Shown: positions 34,384 to 46,400 of the stretch, piece by piece
Layout of the letters: the number at the start of each line of letters is the position of its first letter
How positions within the stretch are numbered: the stretch's first letter is position 1
Source of the DNA: Carposina sasakii
Lineage: Eukaryota; Arthropoda; Insecta; Lepidoptera; Carposinidae
Length of the DNA: 64,000 nt
Assembly: GCA_014607495.2 (NCBI GenBank)
Contig: CP053154.1
Location: 14,198,001 to 14,262,000 of the forward strand
Direction: 5' to 3'
Program-made: the position numbers and the translations under genes
Notes under the pieces: generated by a model
What the model was told of the DNA's origin: nothing
Databases searched by the model: none
Seen by the model: the letters and a program-made list of their open reading frames with translations, nothing else

Positions 34384-34599
34384 TATTATTGTTATTACAC
34401 ACAAATTTAAACTTCATTTAACATAAACATTGACTAAATTTGACATATTTCCATATATTTTCCTGTCAAATGTCATCCTTAAACGGTATCTAATTTAGGG
34501 CGAGGTTTAGTAATAACACATTTGTTTACCGAAATTTTTCATGTAACTGCACTGTAGCATTCTCATACAATAAACAACGTCAAGCTCCCTGCCTACGAA

Positions 34600-34735
34600 T
34601 CGCATGTGGCTCGGATTAATATTGCAGGAGCACCGCAGGTGGCGCGCCAAGCCAAATTGAAAATTGCTGCGACACAGTTGCATCCGCCGCCGCCGCGCGC
34701 GCCGACACAACCTTGTCGCAATAGCCTTTGATGTC
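34600..34735. promoter_or_regulatory. CpG-rich island with (CCG)n
   Basis: GC-rich block including CATCCGCCGCCGCCGCGCGC in AT-rich surroundings. Candidate promoter or unrecognised exon; no domain or splice model found. Confidence 0.2.
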
Positions 34736-34906
34736 GAGTTAATAGTTATTGGGTATTGATGCGGAATAGTTTAATGCGGAATTCGTCGATGAAACCTTAG
34801 TGGAGTGAGGTCGCTAGTGTCTATGTGTTTAGATTGTTTTTTATCTATATTAAAGCCGTTTCACGTGCGCCAGTAGCACCCGCTTCTGAGCTAAGATAAC
34901 TTGTCC

Positions 34907-35022
34907 TTATTGTTATGTGGTTATAGCGACTGGCACGGTTTGCAGCGGTCGTGGGTTCGATTCCCACTCGGGTGAAGAATTTTTTCCATATTCTTTATTA
35001 ATTTAATTTTATTTATTTATTT
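34907..35022 (+). mobile_element. SINE S1
   Basis: TGTGGTTATAGCGACTGGCA, GTCGTGGGTTCGATTCCCAC then TCGGGTGAAGAATTTTTTCC and an ATTT tail. Confidence 0.7.
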
Positions 35023-35221
35023 AATTCGAGTAACAAATGACTCATAGGCAATACAATACAAAACTATTTAATACAAAAAATTACATTACATTATCAAGTC
35101 AATTACATTACATTACATACATCATGTCAAATTACGTATCATATCAATTATATATTATTAATAATTTTTAACCTCCGACGCAAAAACGACGGGGTGTTAT
35201 ATAAAAAGTTATCTTGCCTAT

Positions 35222-35395
35222 TCGTAAGAGTCGACTGAAAGAACTCGGGCCTTCCCTCAAGTGATGAGCTCACAACTTGTCACCGATCATTTACATCTAT
35301 CTCTGCTATGCTAAATGTGGGTATGGTATCTCATTTGTGATCTTGCAGTTATAGCTATTCCATTTTGCGAACACAACTGGATGTAAACATACTTA
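35222..35395 (-). repeat. Repeat F, reverse copy
   Basis: CGTAAGAGTCGACTGAAAGA, ACAACTTGTCACCGATCATT, TGCTATGCTAAATGTGGGTA and TCTTGCAGTTATAGCTATTC. Confidence 0.65.
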
Positions 35396-35495
35396 TAAAT
35401 TAACAATAAAACAAAGTATGTGGAAAAAAAAACAACCATTTTATTACACTAATTAAATACAATAAGGTTAGGCGAGATAGTTTATCCTAGTTATA

Positions 35496-35978
35496 CAGGG
35501 TGTTTGTGACAGCCAGGCAAATATTTATATGGCGACTTCAGATCTTGATTCTGAGGCGAAAACTTCTCTTCTTTCAAAATTCCAATTCCAAAATTTACTG
35601 ACTATTTTTTCATTTATTCAAGAAAAATTAATGTAGTTCGTTTAAGTAAGCCTTAGATAATGACTTAAAAACAAAAAAAATATCGCTGTATCATTCTCAA
35701 ACAAAAAGTTTCGTTTAAAAAAAGTCTAATAACTAATCAACCCCACTGGAGAGTCACAAGTGATCCAAAAAGCAGCAATGTTCAAACAAACAATCAATAA
35801 GCCTATTTAACTAGCCACAGGATCGCCCGATACAGTTGGCGCGGAAAGCAAAAATTGCGGCTTATCGAATTAAAAATGCATTTCCTGCAAATATTAACAC
35901 TGTCGTATTACTTATAACAATGGTACTTCCTCAGTATTTCAGTATTTGCTTGGCTGTCAGCCTGTCACACACACCCTG
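35496..35978. mobile_element. MITE-A, full length
   Basis: 483 bp, CAGGGTGTTTGTGACAGCC to CTGTCACACACACCCTG, flanked by TA. Inverted ends and no coding sequence. Type copy for the family. Confidence 0.8.
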
Positions 35979-36061
35979 TATAAATTAGTTAAAAATAAAT
36001 AAAAGCTCTCAACTTTTGATGTTATTTATAAATTATGCATATTTTTATTTCATAATCTATA

Positions 36062-36294
36062 CAGGGTGTAACAAAAAGGGTATGTTAAGCGAAAAGCTAT
36101 GTAAATAGCCCACTATAGAGAACCTATCTACAAAATTTGAGACTCGAAATCACATTTTTATTTTTCCTGAGATATTTAAAAATTCTCCATACTACCGGGA
36201 TAGTGATTTCGGGTCTCAAATTTTGTGAATAGGTTCTCTATAGTGGACTATTTACATAACTTTTCGCTTAACATACCCTTTTTGTTACACCCTG
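36062..36294. mobile_element. MITE-C, full length foldback
   Basis: CAGGGTGTAACAAAAAGGG to CCCTTTTTGTTACACCCTG with TA on both sides. The two 110-bp arms are nearly complementary along their whole length. Confidence 0.85.
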
Positions 36295-36329
36295 TATATT
36301 GTACTTATAAGAAAATATCTTCGACATTA

Positions 36330-36535
36330 TAATTTCAGGTAACATATTATACAACATGTAAAATAGCACATTGTAGAGAATCCTAATCACAAAGTTTAAG
36401 ACTCAAAATCATATGTTTATTTTTCCTATTAGTATGAAGAATTCCTAAACAATTCAGGAATGTTCATACAATCTTGAAAAATAAACATGTAATTTCTGGT
36501 CTCCAATTTTGTGTATATACGTTCTTTGACTTGGA
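36330..36535. mobile_element. MITE-C, decayed copy
   Basis: TAGAGAATCCTAATCACAAA, AAAATCATATGTTTATTTTT and TTCATACAATCTTGAAAAAT follow MITE-C order; the ends are lost. Confidence 0.5.
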
Positions 36536-36551
36536 CGTGGACTTCATAGCT

Positions 36552-36738
36552 TTATAAGCGCCTCCCGTGTTGATACCATAGGCCGATTATCATACTGCGG
36601 TCGCTGTGGTGACTATGGGCATAGAGGAATTTTATTATTCCTCTATCCTATGGGGCAAATACGTGCCTATGGCAGTAGCCTTGTGGCGTGCCCTGGGGGA
36701 CGCCTACATTCAGCAGTAGACTACAATAGGTCATGATC
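36552..36738 (+). mobile_element. Retroposon R with a small hairpin insertion
   Basis: GCGCCTCCCGTGTTGATACC to GGGGGACGCCTACATTCAGC. It holds an extra AGAGGAATTTTATTATTCCTCT hairpin (about 36622-36643). Confidence 0.65.
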
Positions 36739-36837
36739 ACCAAAAGCTCTGTTTTCTCTTTAACCAAAATTATACTATGCTGACGCAACGTGTAGTCGCG
36801 TTCGTTTTATACATTTAGCGCACCATTTTTGCATGTA

Positions 36838-37217
36838 CAGGATGTTTTTTCGTGGCCACCCTTAACAAAGGGTACATACTCTATACATCAAATAAAGTAA
36901 GTTTATGCCAAAAAAATGCTGGGAAATGATGTAAATTTTTTGGATTTTTTTTTTATTACTTGATTGGGCAAAATTTATATCCAGTGTTTATGATAGTTTT
37001 TTCATAGAGAGATAATTATTATTTCTCGTGAAAAAATCTTGCTACGCGCGTCTATGTGTATTTATGCAGAAAAACGCAGTCTATTTTAGACTCAACTTTG
37101 GACCCTAATATCTTGGAAACCAGACACTTACCACGTATGCTTCCATGAAGAAAAATTATCGTGATGATGAGGAGATTCCATAGTCTTCGGGAACGTTAAC
37201 GACCAATAATCATTCTG
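36838..37217 (+). mobile_element. MITE-B, full length
   Basis: CAGGATGTTTTTTCGTGGCC to AACGACCAATAATCATTCTG, with TA on both sides. 380 bp. It lies just beyond the transporter stop codon and may supply or disrupt its 3' UTR. Confidence 0.8.
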
Positions 37218-37305
37218 TATAATTCATAATATGTGTACACTGTACACAGACATACAATTCCAGCTTAAATCTATTAAGTATATGGTATGGCACACAACAA
37301 TATCA

Positions 37306-37482
37306 TCATAATTTAGAAATACATTTTTCTTCAACCGTCTTCTTCTGACCGACCGCCTCAGCCTCACTGATGGTGTCAGGAAGACAGTCTCCTCCTGTCT
37401 CCGGCACCAGGACCGTGATCAGTCCGGCCACGAATGCCGTCACTCCAAATATCATTGAGGGTAGACCTGACCAGTACACCAT
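37306..37482 (-). CDS. Transporter exon 7 (last TM, C-terminal tail, stop)
   Basis: 177 bp, acceptor atttcag. Encodes residues 440-497: MVYWSGLPSMIFG, the last membrane segment, VPETGG, then LPDTISEAEAV and a Lys/Glu tail ending in TGA at 37308-37306. I see no AATAAA in the roughly 90 bp between the stop and the MITE-B copy that ends at 37217. Confidence 0.87.
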   Translation of the reverse strand: MVYWSGLPSMIFGVTAFVAGLITVLVPETGGDCLPDTISEAEAVGQKKTVEEKCISKL

Positions 37483-40400
37483 CTGAAATGAAATAGGATA
37501 TAGTCAGATGCTCTTGAGATAAAAACTAGTTTCAAATAATTATTCTACAAGCCACAGGGAAGAACCTGTAGTTGCCTGTGATCGCAATCATGAGTTGTCA
37601 GATTCGAGGGTCAGTAGAAGCCTAGTTGTAGGAATTTTTATATATTTGATGACTCACAACAAAAGCTTCATAATATAAATGTTTAAGAGTAAATACCACG
37701 AAATCACACCAAGTAAGAAATAATAGCTACGTACAAGTAACGGAGTTTGAGGCGCGATGATGGATCCAATCCTGCCTATCGAAGAGCAGAGCGCATGCAT
37801 CGAGTTCCTCGTATATGTAGGGAACAGCTCGGAAGTGTAGATGTAAGTAATGTTGAAGTATAGTGAGCCCACCATCTTCCCTAATAAGTACACCAATACA
37901 GGAAGCCAAGTTGAATCTATAAAGTTAAAAAATCATATTAAGCTTGAATGTATATGAGATAACATACTCGTACATATAGTTACACGGACATGTCCAGAAA
38001 GAGATTCCACACTCACGCTTAGTCCGTGATAAGTTGCTAGCTTATCGCCTGAGAGAGATAACACTTCAACGATATTATACGTAACTATCTTAAACAGTAT
38101 TGTTTATATTGTACACCGTCTTCTATTATGCAGAGAGACCATAGTACAGGGGGTCTACTCTGAAATGCCGCTTTCGAATCTTTCGGTCCGACCGAAGCCC
38201 GACCGAATCGAAGCCTTCGACAGCCTTTGACCCTACTACGAAATTGCTTCGGATTCATTCATCTGAGTTCACAACTCATTCGGAACCATATAGAATAATT
38301 CACATTGACTAATATTATAAGCTTTCTATTATCTAGTCCTAGTCAAATAAAGTTCGATCAGACCGAATGAAAAAACGGCGCGACTGATCCGATCGAAGGA
38401 AGTTCGTAGTAGGAAACACCTCGATATTCGGCCGATACTTCGTTTATCGTCACTTCAGAGTAGACCTCCAGGAGTCATGAAAAATTACCGAACTTGTAAC
38501 GATCTATTCCGGTCCGATCCCTTAAACTAATCTCTATTTACTTTAAATCCACAACAAATTCCAGACTGATACCAAAACAATGTTTTGATTCCGGCCTGAT
38601 CCGTGGAGTTCTTTTTTAATGTGTAAGGTCAGAAAATAAAATAGGAAATAAAATAATGAAAATTCTACAGGTTGTTTTATTGAAGAATGACAAAGTTAAG
38701 AAAAATAAAATAAGAATTAGTAAAATAGGTTCGATTTCTTAGTAAAAATCAACAATCATTCGAAAAACAATATTGTATGTGTCTACTGTTTTACTTGATA
38801 ACAGTACTAAAAACATTAAGAAGACACACGGGATCAGAACGGAATACAAAATAAATTAAATATTCATCTGATCCCGTGACGGGATTGGATAGGAATAAAA
38901 TTATAAAATTGAATATAACGGATCCTTTGCGGAATCACTTGCTGGGATCGGAACGGAATAGATCCTTGTAACGTTTGTCGAAATACTCGGCGAATTTTTT
39001 TCGGTATCTCCATGTCGATGAAAATGTGCCGTCGAGTGGGCGAAACGTTCTATATATGAATGTTGTTTTCAGCAATTTAACCGTCAATGATTAGAGCCTG
39101 CAGCGAAATTTTCCATCAACGTAGATGTTTTTTAGAGTACCTATTTCGACACAACCATTTTAAGTTCGAATTTATAATGTGACAGACACTAAACTGAGTG
39201 GTGTTTCTAACAAAAAAATTACATGTTTACTTACATGAAGGTACAAAAGGTTGTCCAATACACAGAGCGCCACCAAGCAAGAAACATGCCATTAAAGGCA
39301 GCTTCCTCTTCAGGAACGTGAGCATAAAGTACACAATGAACGATCCAGGGATATCCACTAAAGATATGAGAGCAAAGTTCACGTACTTGTTCCCCTCCAA
39401 AGAAACTGAGTTAATGGTCAACCCGTAGTTGACAAACGTGCATGTGATCCACCAGATAATGCATACCAGAAATCGTTTCAGCAACTGCCTCGAAGCAAAC
39501 GTAGTTTTAAGTAGATTGAGCAAATCAATATCTTTAGTTGCTTCATATGATAGTTTTTCTAGCACGCTTTTTTCTACTTTCACATCGCTTTTTTTAGCTA
39601 TTGTCTCAATAAATTTTATTGCTTTCTCTTTTTTCCCTGTTGAGAGTAGCCATCTTGGGCTTTCATCTATCAGGTATGCGTATGTGAAAAAGAATAATGC
39701 CGGTGCATATATGACCCTTAGGTAGGTTCTCCAGTAAGCAAATTGCCAAGCTGCTAGTGCCATGAGGAGACCCCCTACAGGATAGCCGAAACAAGGTAAT
39801 ACGGAATAGAGGACTCGCTTGTTTGTCGGTGACATTTCTAGATCTGGAATAAATAAATAAATATTCATTCTCTTTGCAACACATTAACAACTAGTGAAAA
39901 AAGGTAAATACGTAAAGACAGTGGCATTCAGAATCTTCTGATTATAAAGAAGTCTAAAATTTAAGAGTTATTTGTTGTTAACCTAATAACTAAACAGTCA
40001 CTTCTATATACTGATAGTATTAATTAGTAGTATTAAGCAATTAAGTCATGGCCCCTCTCGGGTGTAGGCCTCCTCCAACTGTCTCCATTTTGCTCTATCT
40101 CCTGCTGTCTCCATCCAATTTCTCCTGCTACTTTCCGTACGTCGTCAATCCATCGGTCTATAGGTCTATGGATCATGTTGTGACCAGTTTCGTCCAATCG
40201 TTCGTATCATGTGGCCAGCCCATACTTCAACCGCTGTGCATGCTTTCCCGCATTTATGTTAGTTTTGCGTCTTAGTTTAAACTTACTCAATATATAACTG
40301 GGAGAGCAGATGTCTCCGAAGGCAGCCTCCAGGAACTCCAGCAGTATGTACAGCCAGTAAGAGGTGGTGACACTCTTCGTCAGCCCCAACACAGCTTTCA

Positions 40401-43400
40401 CTATGGGTCGAGGGGTAGATTTGTCGGTTAAAACCCTTCTCCTACACACGAGTCATTCTCAGAGGAAGATAGCAGAACTATTTCTAAGTCAGCTGTTAAT
40501 AAAATTAAAATAAATTTAGACCAAAATCAGCCACTCGCCTTTGGAAGAAAACGGATCACAACACCAAGGTCCGATAGGAAAATCCGTGATATCTGTTTGC
40601 AAAACAGAAAGAAAAGTTGGACTAACTCAGATGGTACAGGAAGCTTATCAGTTTCTAATGTACAGCGAAGGTAGAGGAAGGCTTGACAGGTCATCGTCCA
40701 GCGAAGAAACCGCGATTAACAGAGGCGATACAGAAACGGCTAGCATCGCCTGAAGACTAAAGGGAACAAGGTAAGTTCTAATATTAATTACATGGTTTAT
40801 TGTATAAAACTGTTGATAAACCATACTCAGACGAGTCAACATTTGAGATTCTATAGGCGGCGGCCAAGAAATTCCACCCCGACTGCATAGTGGAACGTGT
40901 TAAACACCCCGTTAAAATAATGGTATGGTCTGTCATATGCTCTACGCCTCTACATTGTCCAGGGAACTATGAGACAGGACCACTACAAGCAAGTCCTAGA
41001 AACTCGCCTGTTGCCGCATTCAGGAATGGTTCCCGGATGGGGAGGAATTCGTGTTTATGCACGATTCCGCACCATGCCATAAAGCTAGGAGTGTAACTTT
41101 TTGGCAGACCATAATATTCCAGTTTTACCTTGGCCTGGCAATTCCCCTGATATGAATCCCATAGAAAACTTATGGGAAATTACCAAGGCGGAAATTGACA
41201 AGGAAATGATAACAACCAAAGTAAAACTAATTGAAAAGTTGATAAATGTATGGCATCACAACCCTAAAATAAAAGAAAGTGCAAACAGTGCATAGAAAGC
41301 ATGCCGAGGCGAATTGAAGCCCTTATAGAAGCTAAGGGAAATGTGACTAAATACTAACAATTTCCCATGACAGTTTTCATATACCTGTAAATATTTTTAT
41401 AATTGTCTAAACATTATTATTTTTTCTTTAAATTACTTTTAAGATGTGTCTTTATTGTAATTATAACTTAAAATGGTGTTTTAAATTCGTTATGGACCAA
41501 TATTGTACAAAAAATAACAATTTCGTGACTGTCCCTATTAATTTGGCAACCCACTGTAACTGGGAGAGCAGATGTCTCCGAAGGCAGCCTCCAGGAACTC
41601 CAGCAGTATGTACAGCCAGTAAGAGGTGGTGACACTCTTCGTCAGCCCCAACACACCTCCGGTGATACCGGTTATGACCATCGTCTTTTTCCTGCCGATC
41701 CTTTAAAGCAGATTAAAATTATATATTACCTAATACATAAGGACAAGGCTGTCAACCCAACATTGGGTAGCCAGAACTACAGGATCATAAAGGACATCCA
41801 ACAGCCACGTTTAGTATGGTGGGAACAGATGTATACAGGATGATTTTTGGTCGTCAACGTTCCCGAAAACTACGGAATCTCCTCGTCATCACGATCATAT
41901 TTCTCCATGAAGCATTTCTGGTTTCCAAAATATTACGGTCCAAAGTTGAGTAAATAGACTTTTTTCTGCATAAATGCACATAGACGCGTGTAGTAAGATT
42001 TTTTTACGAAAAATAGTTAATATCTGTCTATAAAAAAGTACAACATAAACACTAGACACTATAAATTTCGCCCGATCAAGTAATTAAAAAAAAAAATTCC
42101 CAGCCTTTTTTTTTGGCATAAACTTACTTTATTTGATGTATAGAGTACGTACCCTTCGTTAACGGTGGCCACAAAAAAACATCCTGTATAATCGGTACCA
42201 AGTTGCTAGCTTATCACCTGAAAGAACGAGTTCCTTAGTGGACTCTGAGGACATGCACAGAAGAAAATGCAGCTGATGTAATCTATTAAACTGACGTTGT
42301 ACTTGTGGAAAATAAAATCCTGCGGCCAAAGAGAAAATTATCATCATTAGTGATAGCCTGGAAAATATTGACATTCTGACTTTAGACCATGATTTCGAAG
42401 TCAATGAAAATTTCGAAATTTTCCGATTTTTTTTATTACGTTTTCAGTTTCTAAATATGTTTGAGGTTAACACAATGCCTGAAGTACAAGATGTAAAAAA
42501 TGCGTTCATTTTAAATAGCTGTTCCCATATACAGTCAAAAGTAACAATACATGATACAAAGAAACAGCAATGTATATACGAAATCATAACCGAAAGGAAA
42601 GTCATTATACAGGTAGATAGATTTCTAATACTGTTACACACCTCGGCGTGATATAATCTCTCTGATTATATAATTTGCTTGGCACATACAGATCGCTACT
42701 GTTTGTCTGGCGTCTGGTAGAGAGATCGAATGTCTCTCAATTAAAGAGGGATATCAGGTTGGAATAATTCAAATAATTTCTATACAGATAATTATAATAC
42801 AATAATGGTCCTGTATTACATAGGTATGTGTGTATTATCTACACTACTGGACCGATAAAAATTCATTATTTTATATACAGTAAGTTTCCCGACCAAAGGC
42901 GACCAACGGGAATTATATTTTTTACAAAACCGCTATACATATGCTGAAATCGGGCATATATGTTCGGGGACAGCGAGGGAGGACTAAAAACGGATTTCCC
43001 GAATTCCCACGAAGGGGACAACACGTTTTTACGAAAACCGCTCGAATATCGTGATTGGGGACGCAGGGAGGACTAAAAACGGATTCCATACGGGAAGGGG
43101 ACAAACGTATAAAACAACCGCGATAAAAGTATTTTTACACTTAACATATAGTACACGTGTACGCGGACGGAGTCGCGGGCGTCCATAGTTTTATATATAG
43201 TAAGTACAAAATTACATGCTCTATAACAACACGATTTACATATATATAAAACAATAAAAGATCCAAAATTATATTTACATAGCTTGTTATTTCCTTCAGT
43301 TGAAATCCCACTTTGTATTTTCTATAGTTATTTACCTACATAAGCGTACAAGGTCGTAAAACTGAAATTTATCGCCTAAACGATTTTTGGTCGCATTTGT

Positions 43401-46400
43401 CACGGTTTAAAAAATATACTTTGTATTTTATAAGTATCGATACTTTGTATATAGGTATAGCAAAGTCATGAAAAGGTGACTCTACAGTCTATACAAGATT
43501 GGGCGCTGATAAAAAAAAACTACTTACTTACAATTACCTACATATACCTACCTACACAACGGCTGTGTAAAAAATGGGACAGCCAGAACTGCAAGATCGT
43601 GATTGAGTTCCTGCAGGCACGTTTACATAAATAATAATAAATAGCATCTTCTTCAGCCGATTATAGTCCACTGCTGGACTTAGGCCTCCCCCATAGTCAC
43701 CACGCTGGGCAGGCGGGTTGGTGACCGCAGTGTGATTTTTAAGACTATGTTATTAGTACAGGAGGCGCTGCTGCCCGCCTCCCTGCTGCTGCCCGACTCC
43801 CGAATAGTATAATGGATCAAATATAAGATCACTGACAAGAGTTGCCAGCTCATCGCATGAGAGAAAACCCCTGAGTTCCTCAGTCTGTTCTTACAACAAG
43901 CATGTAAGGATAAGCAGCTGATGTATTCTAGTGAAGGCCTCAGTGCATCAGAAAAGACCTAAAAGTAAACAATGTTCATATCCGGAGTTATACTACTCTA
44001 TGTTGCTTATAACGATGTCGCTTGACCGCCATTCTGCACTGGAACTAGTCTATTTATTTATTCACAAGGTACATAATGTATTTAATTTTTTTTAAACTTA
44101 CCTATCAGATACGGGCCCTACCATGAGCAGCCCAACCATGTACCCGAAACTATGGGCTGTTCCCACCAGGGTGCGCTTCCATTCTTGGCATGCCAAGTCG
44201 AACTGGAAATACGAAAATATTTTATTAAATAATAAAAATTCTTTAGATAAATAAATGAAATTTATACAACGACTAAATTTGTATCTGGTTACACTATTGT
44301 TTGACGTGATTCACACAAAAATTCCAAATTATTTGTACTACAAATTATTTGTACTACAAATTATTTGTACTACAAACTTATATGGTGAAAGATTGGTAAT
44401 AGAAATGCTATGAGATCGTGCACACATCCTTTATCCAACCCTCCCGGTAGGACAGCCGCATTTCGAGGCAGTTTTAAACACGCTGCCACTAAGTGCTGGA
44501 ATAACATACCTCCACCTATACAGGGACAGGGGATCGAGGCTTACTTTTAAGATAAAATATAAAGCTTACCTGCTTGACATTCAAAAGCGTGAGCGAGTCA
44601 TTGATCTGCTGTCCATTTCTCGCTCATTTATTATTTTATTAGGATGGATGTCGCTTATAGCGTGGGTATACAAAATAAATAGTACTTTGTATTGTGTTTG
44701 TATGAGAAATAAAATATATTTTAAACCTAATATTAACCGATTCTCAGACCTATGTATGTTCAGACATACGAGTATGAAATTTCATAAAAATCGGTCAAGC
44801 CGTTTTGGAGCAGTATGGTAACTAATTTTGAGATACGAGAATTTTATTTATTTATTATAAATATATCATAGTGCGGCGTGGCGTGCTCAGTAGAATTCAT
44901 GCAGACTATCTGGTTCTAGCGTAACATCAGCGTTGCAGGTAATACTGCAACACTACGCTGAGCTGGGACCATTTTGCTGGCACATCAGCATCACACACCA
45001 CAATTATGTTAATTAAGTTATATATTTTATTGTTGTGTTGCTTTATGTTTACTATATTATGTGATGTGTGTTGTCTTAGTAAATAAATATTTTTGTATTG
45101 TATTGTATTGTAAATTTAATATTTGTAAGCCTATCTTGGCGAGGAAACCATCAATCAAGTCTATAGGATGTAACAAAAGGAATATTTTAAGCAAAATGCT
45201 ATAAATAGACTTCCGAATAGTGACGCCTGATACAATTAAATATAAATAGACGACTATACCTATAGATAACCTATCCACAAAATTTGAGACTCGAACTCAC
45301 ATGTACCTATCGTTTTTCAAGGCAGTGTTAACATTCCATAGAATAACCTCCAGAAGGGGTTATTAATGACCAATGTTTGAAATGCCCGGTTAGTGAAGCA
45401 AAAACGAGGCAAAAATCCCGCATCTTCCGCACTTTTAAACCGCGGATTGTTGCCAAGTGGAGTAATATTATCACTTTTTAGAGTTTACATGTTACAAATG
45501 AATTGTAAGTATAACCAATATGCCTAAGAACATGGTAGGTAAATGTGACTCGTAAAGCAGAGAAAAAAAATGAACTAGGTCAATTAGACCGTCATAAAGT
45601 TGTATCAAAAGTGTGCAATCTTGGGTTTTAGAGAAGTTCTTATTCTATACTATCTAGTAATATCTCTACAATGCTTTTATGTAGTTAAAATACATACAGC
45701 CTCACCCGGAAACGAATAAACTTGTTTTATACTGATTTCCTTTCCTACTCGCATAGGAAATACTCTCAAATAGGCATAATCCACTATTTAAATTAACATA
45801 ATCCATCTTCTTTTGCATAATGCCTTGGAAATTTACCTATTTATTCTCAAAATTATATATATTTTTTAATTTTAATATTTGAACATACCAATCCAGGTTT
45901 TCTTATCTAAATAAGAAGATTATTATTTTGTCGCTACTTTTAACATCGGCTCTTTTCTATGGATCTTTATCTCAATCAAATGTATTTAATTTTTTATTCA
46001 TTTTAAAAATTGATGAATCGGATGCAAAGAATATACTTACTCTCTAACGAGAGTGGATGAGTTGATGTAAAGAGAATCTGCGAGTGTTTTGTTTCCACGC
46101 GGATGGACCGCTACTAGCATAATCTAACTCTTATAAATAACATGTAATTTTATCTAGCACGTTGTTGGAATACAAAAACTACAATACAGTGGGTAATTAT
46201 TTTTAATCACCTCTCCTTATCCGTGGCAACAATACATGTGTGAATCCATCCGGTCTCTACCAACCAACCTTAGAGATATGGGTTCAAACAACACTACCTA
46301 TCTTCATACTTCACATACTGTATTCTCTATTAGTTTTAATTCATTTTTCATTTTATAAGGTCTTTAAGCAGTAAATCTAGTGTACTGTTCACATAACATT

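Noticed and set aside
37218..37305. Polyadenylation signal for the transporter
   Set aside because: No AATAAA or ATTAAA on the minus strand in this interval that I could defend.
42457..42651. 64-codon plus-strand open frame after a MITE-A fragment
   Set aside because: No motif, no splice or promoter context, codon choice like the surrounding AT-rich DNA.
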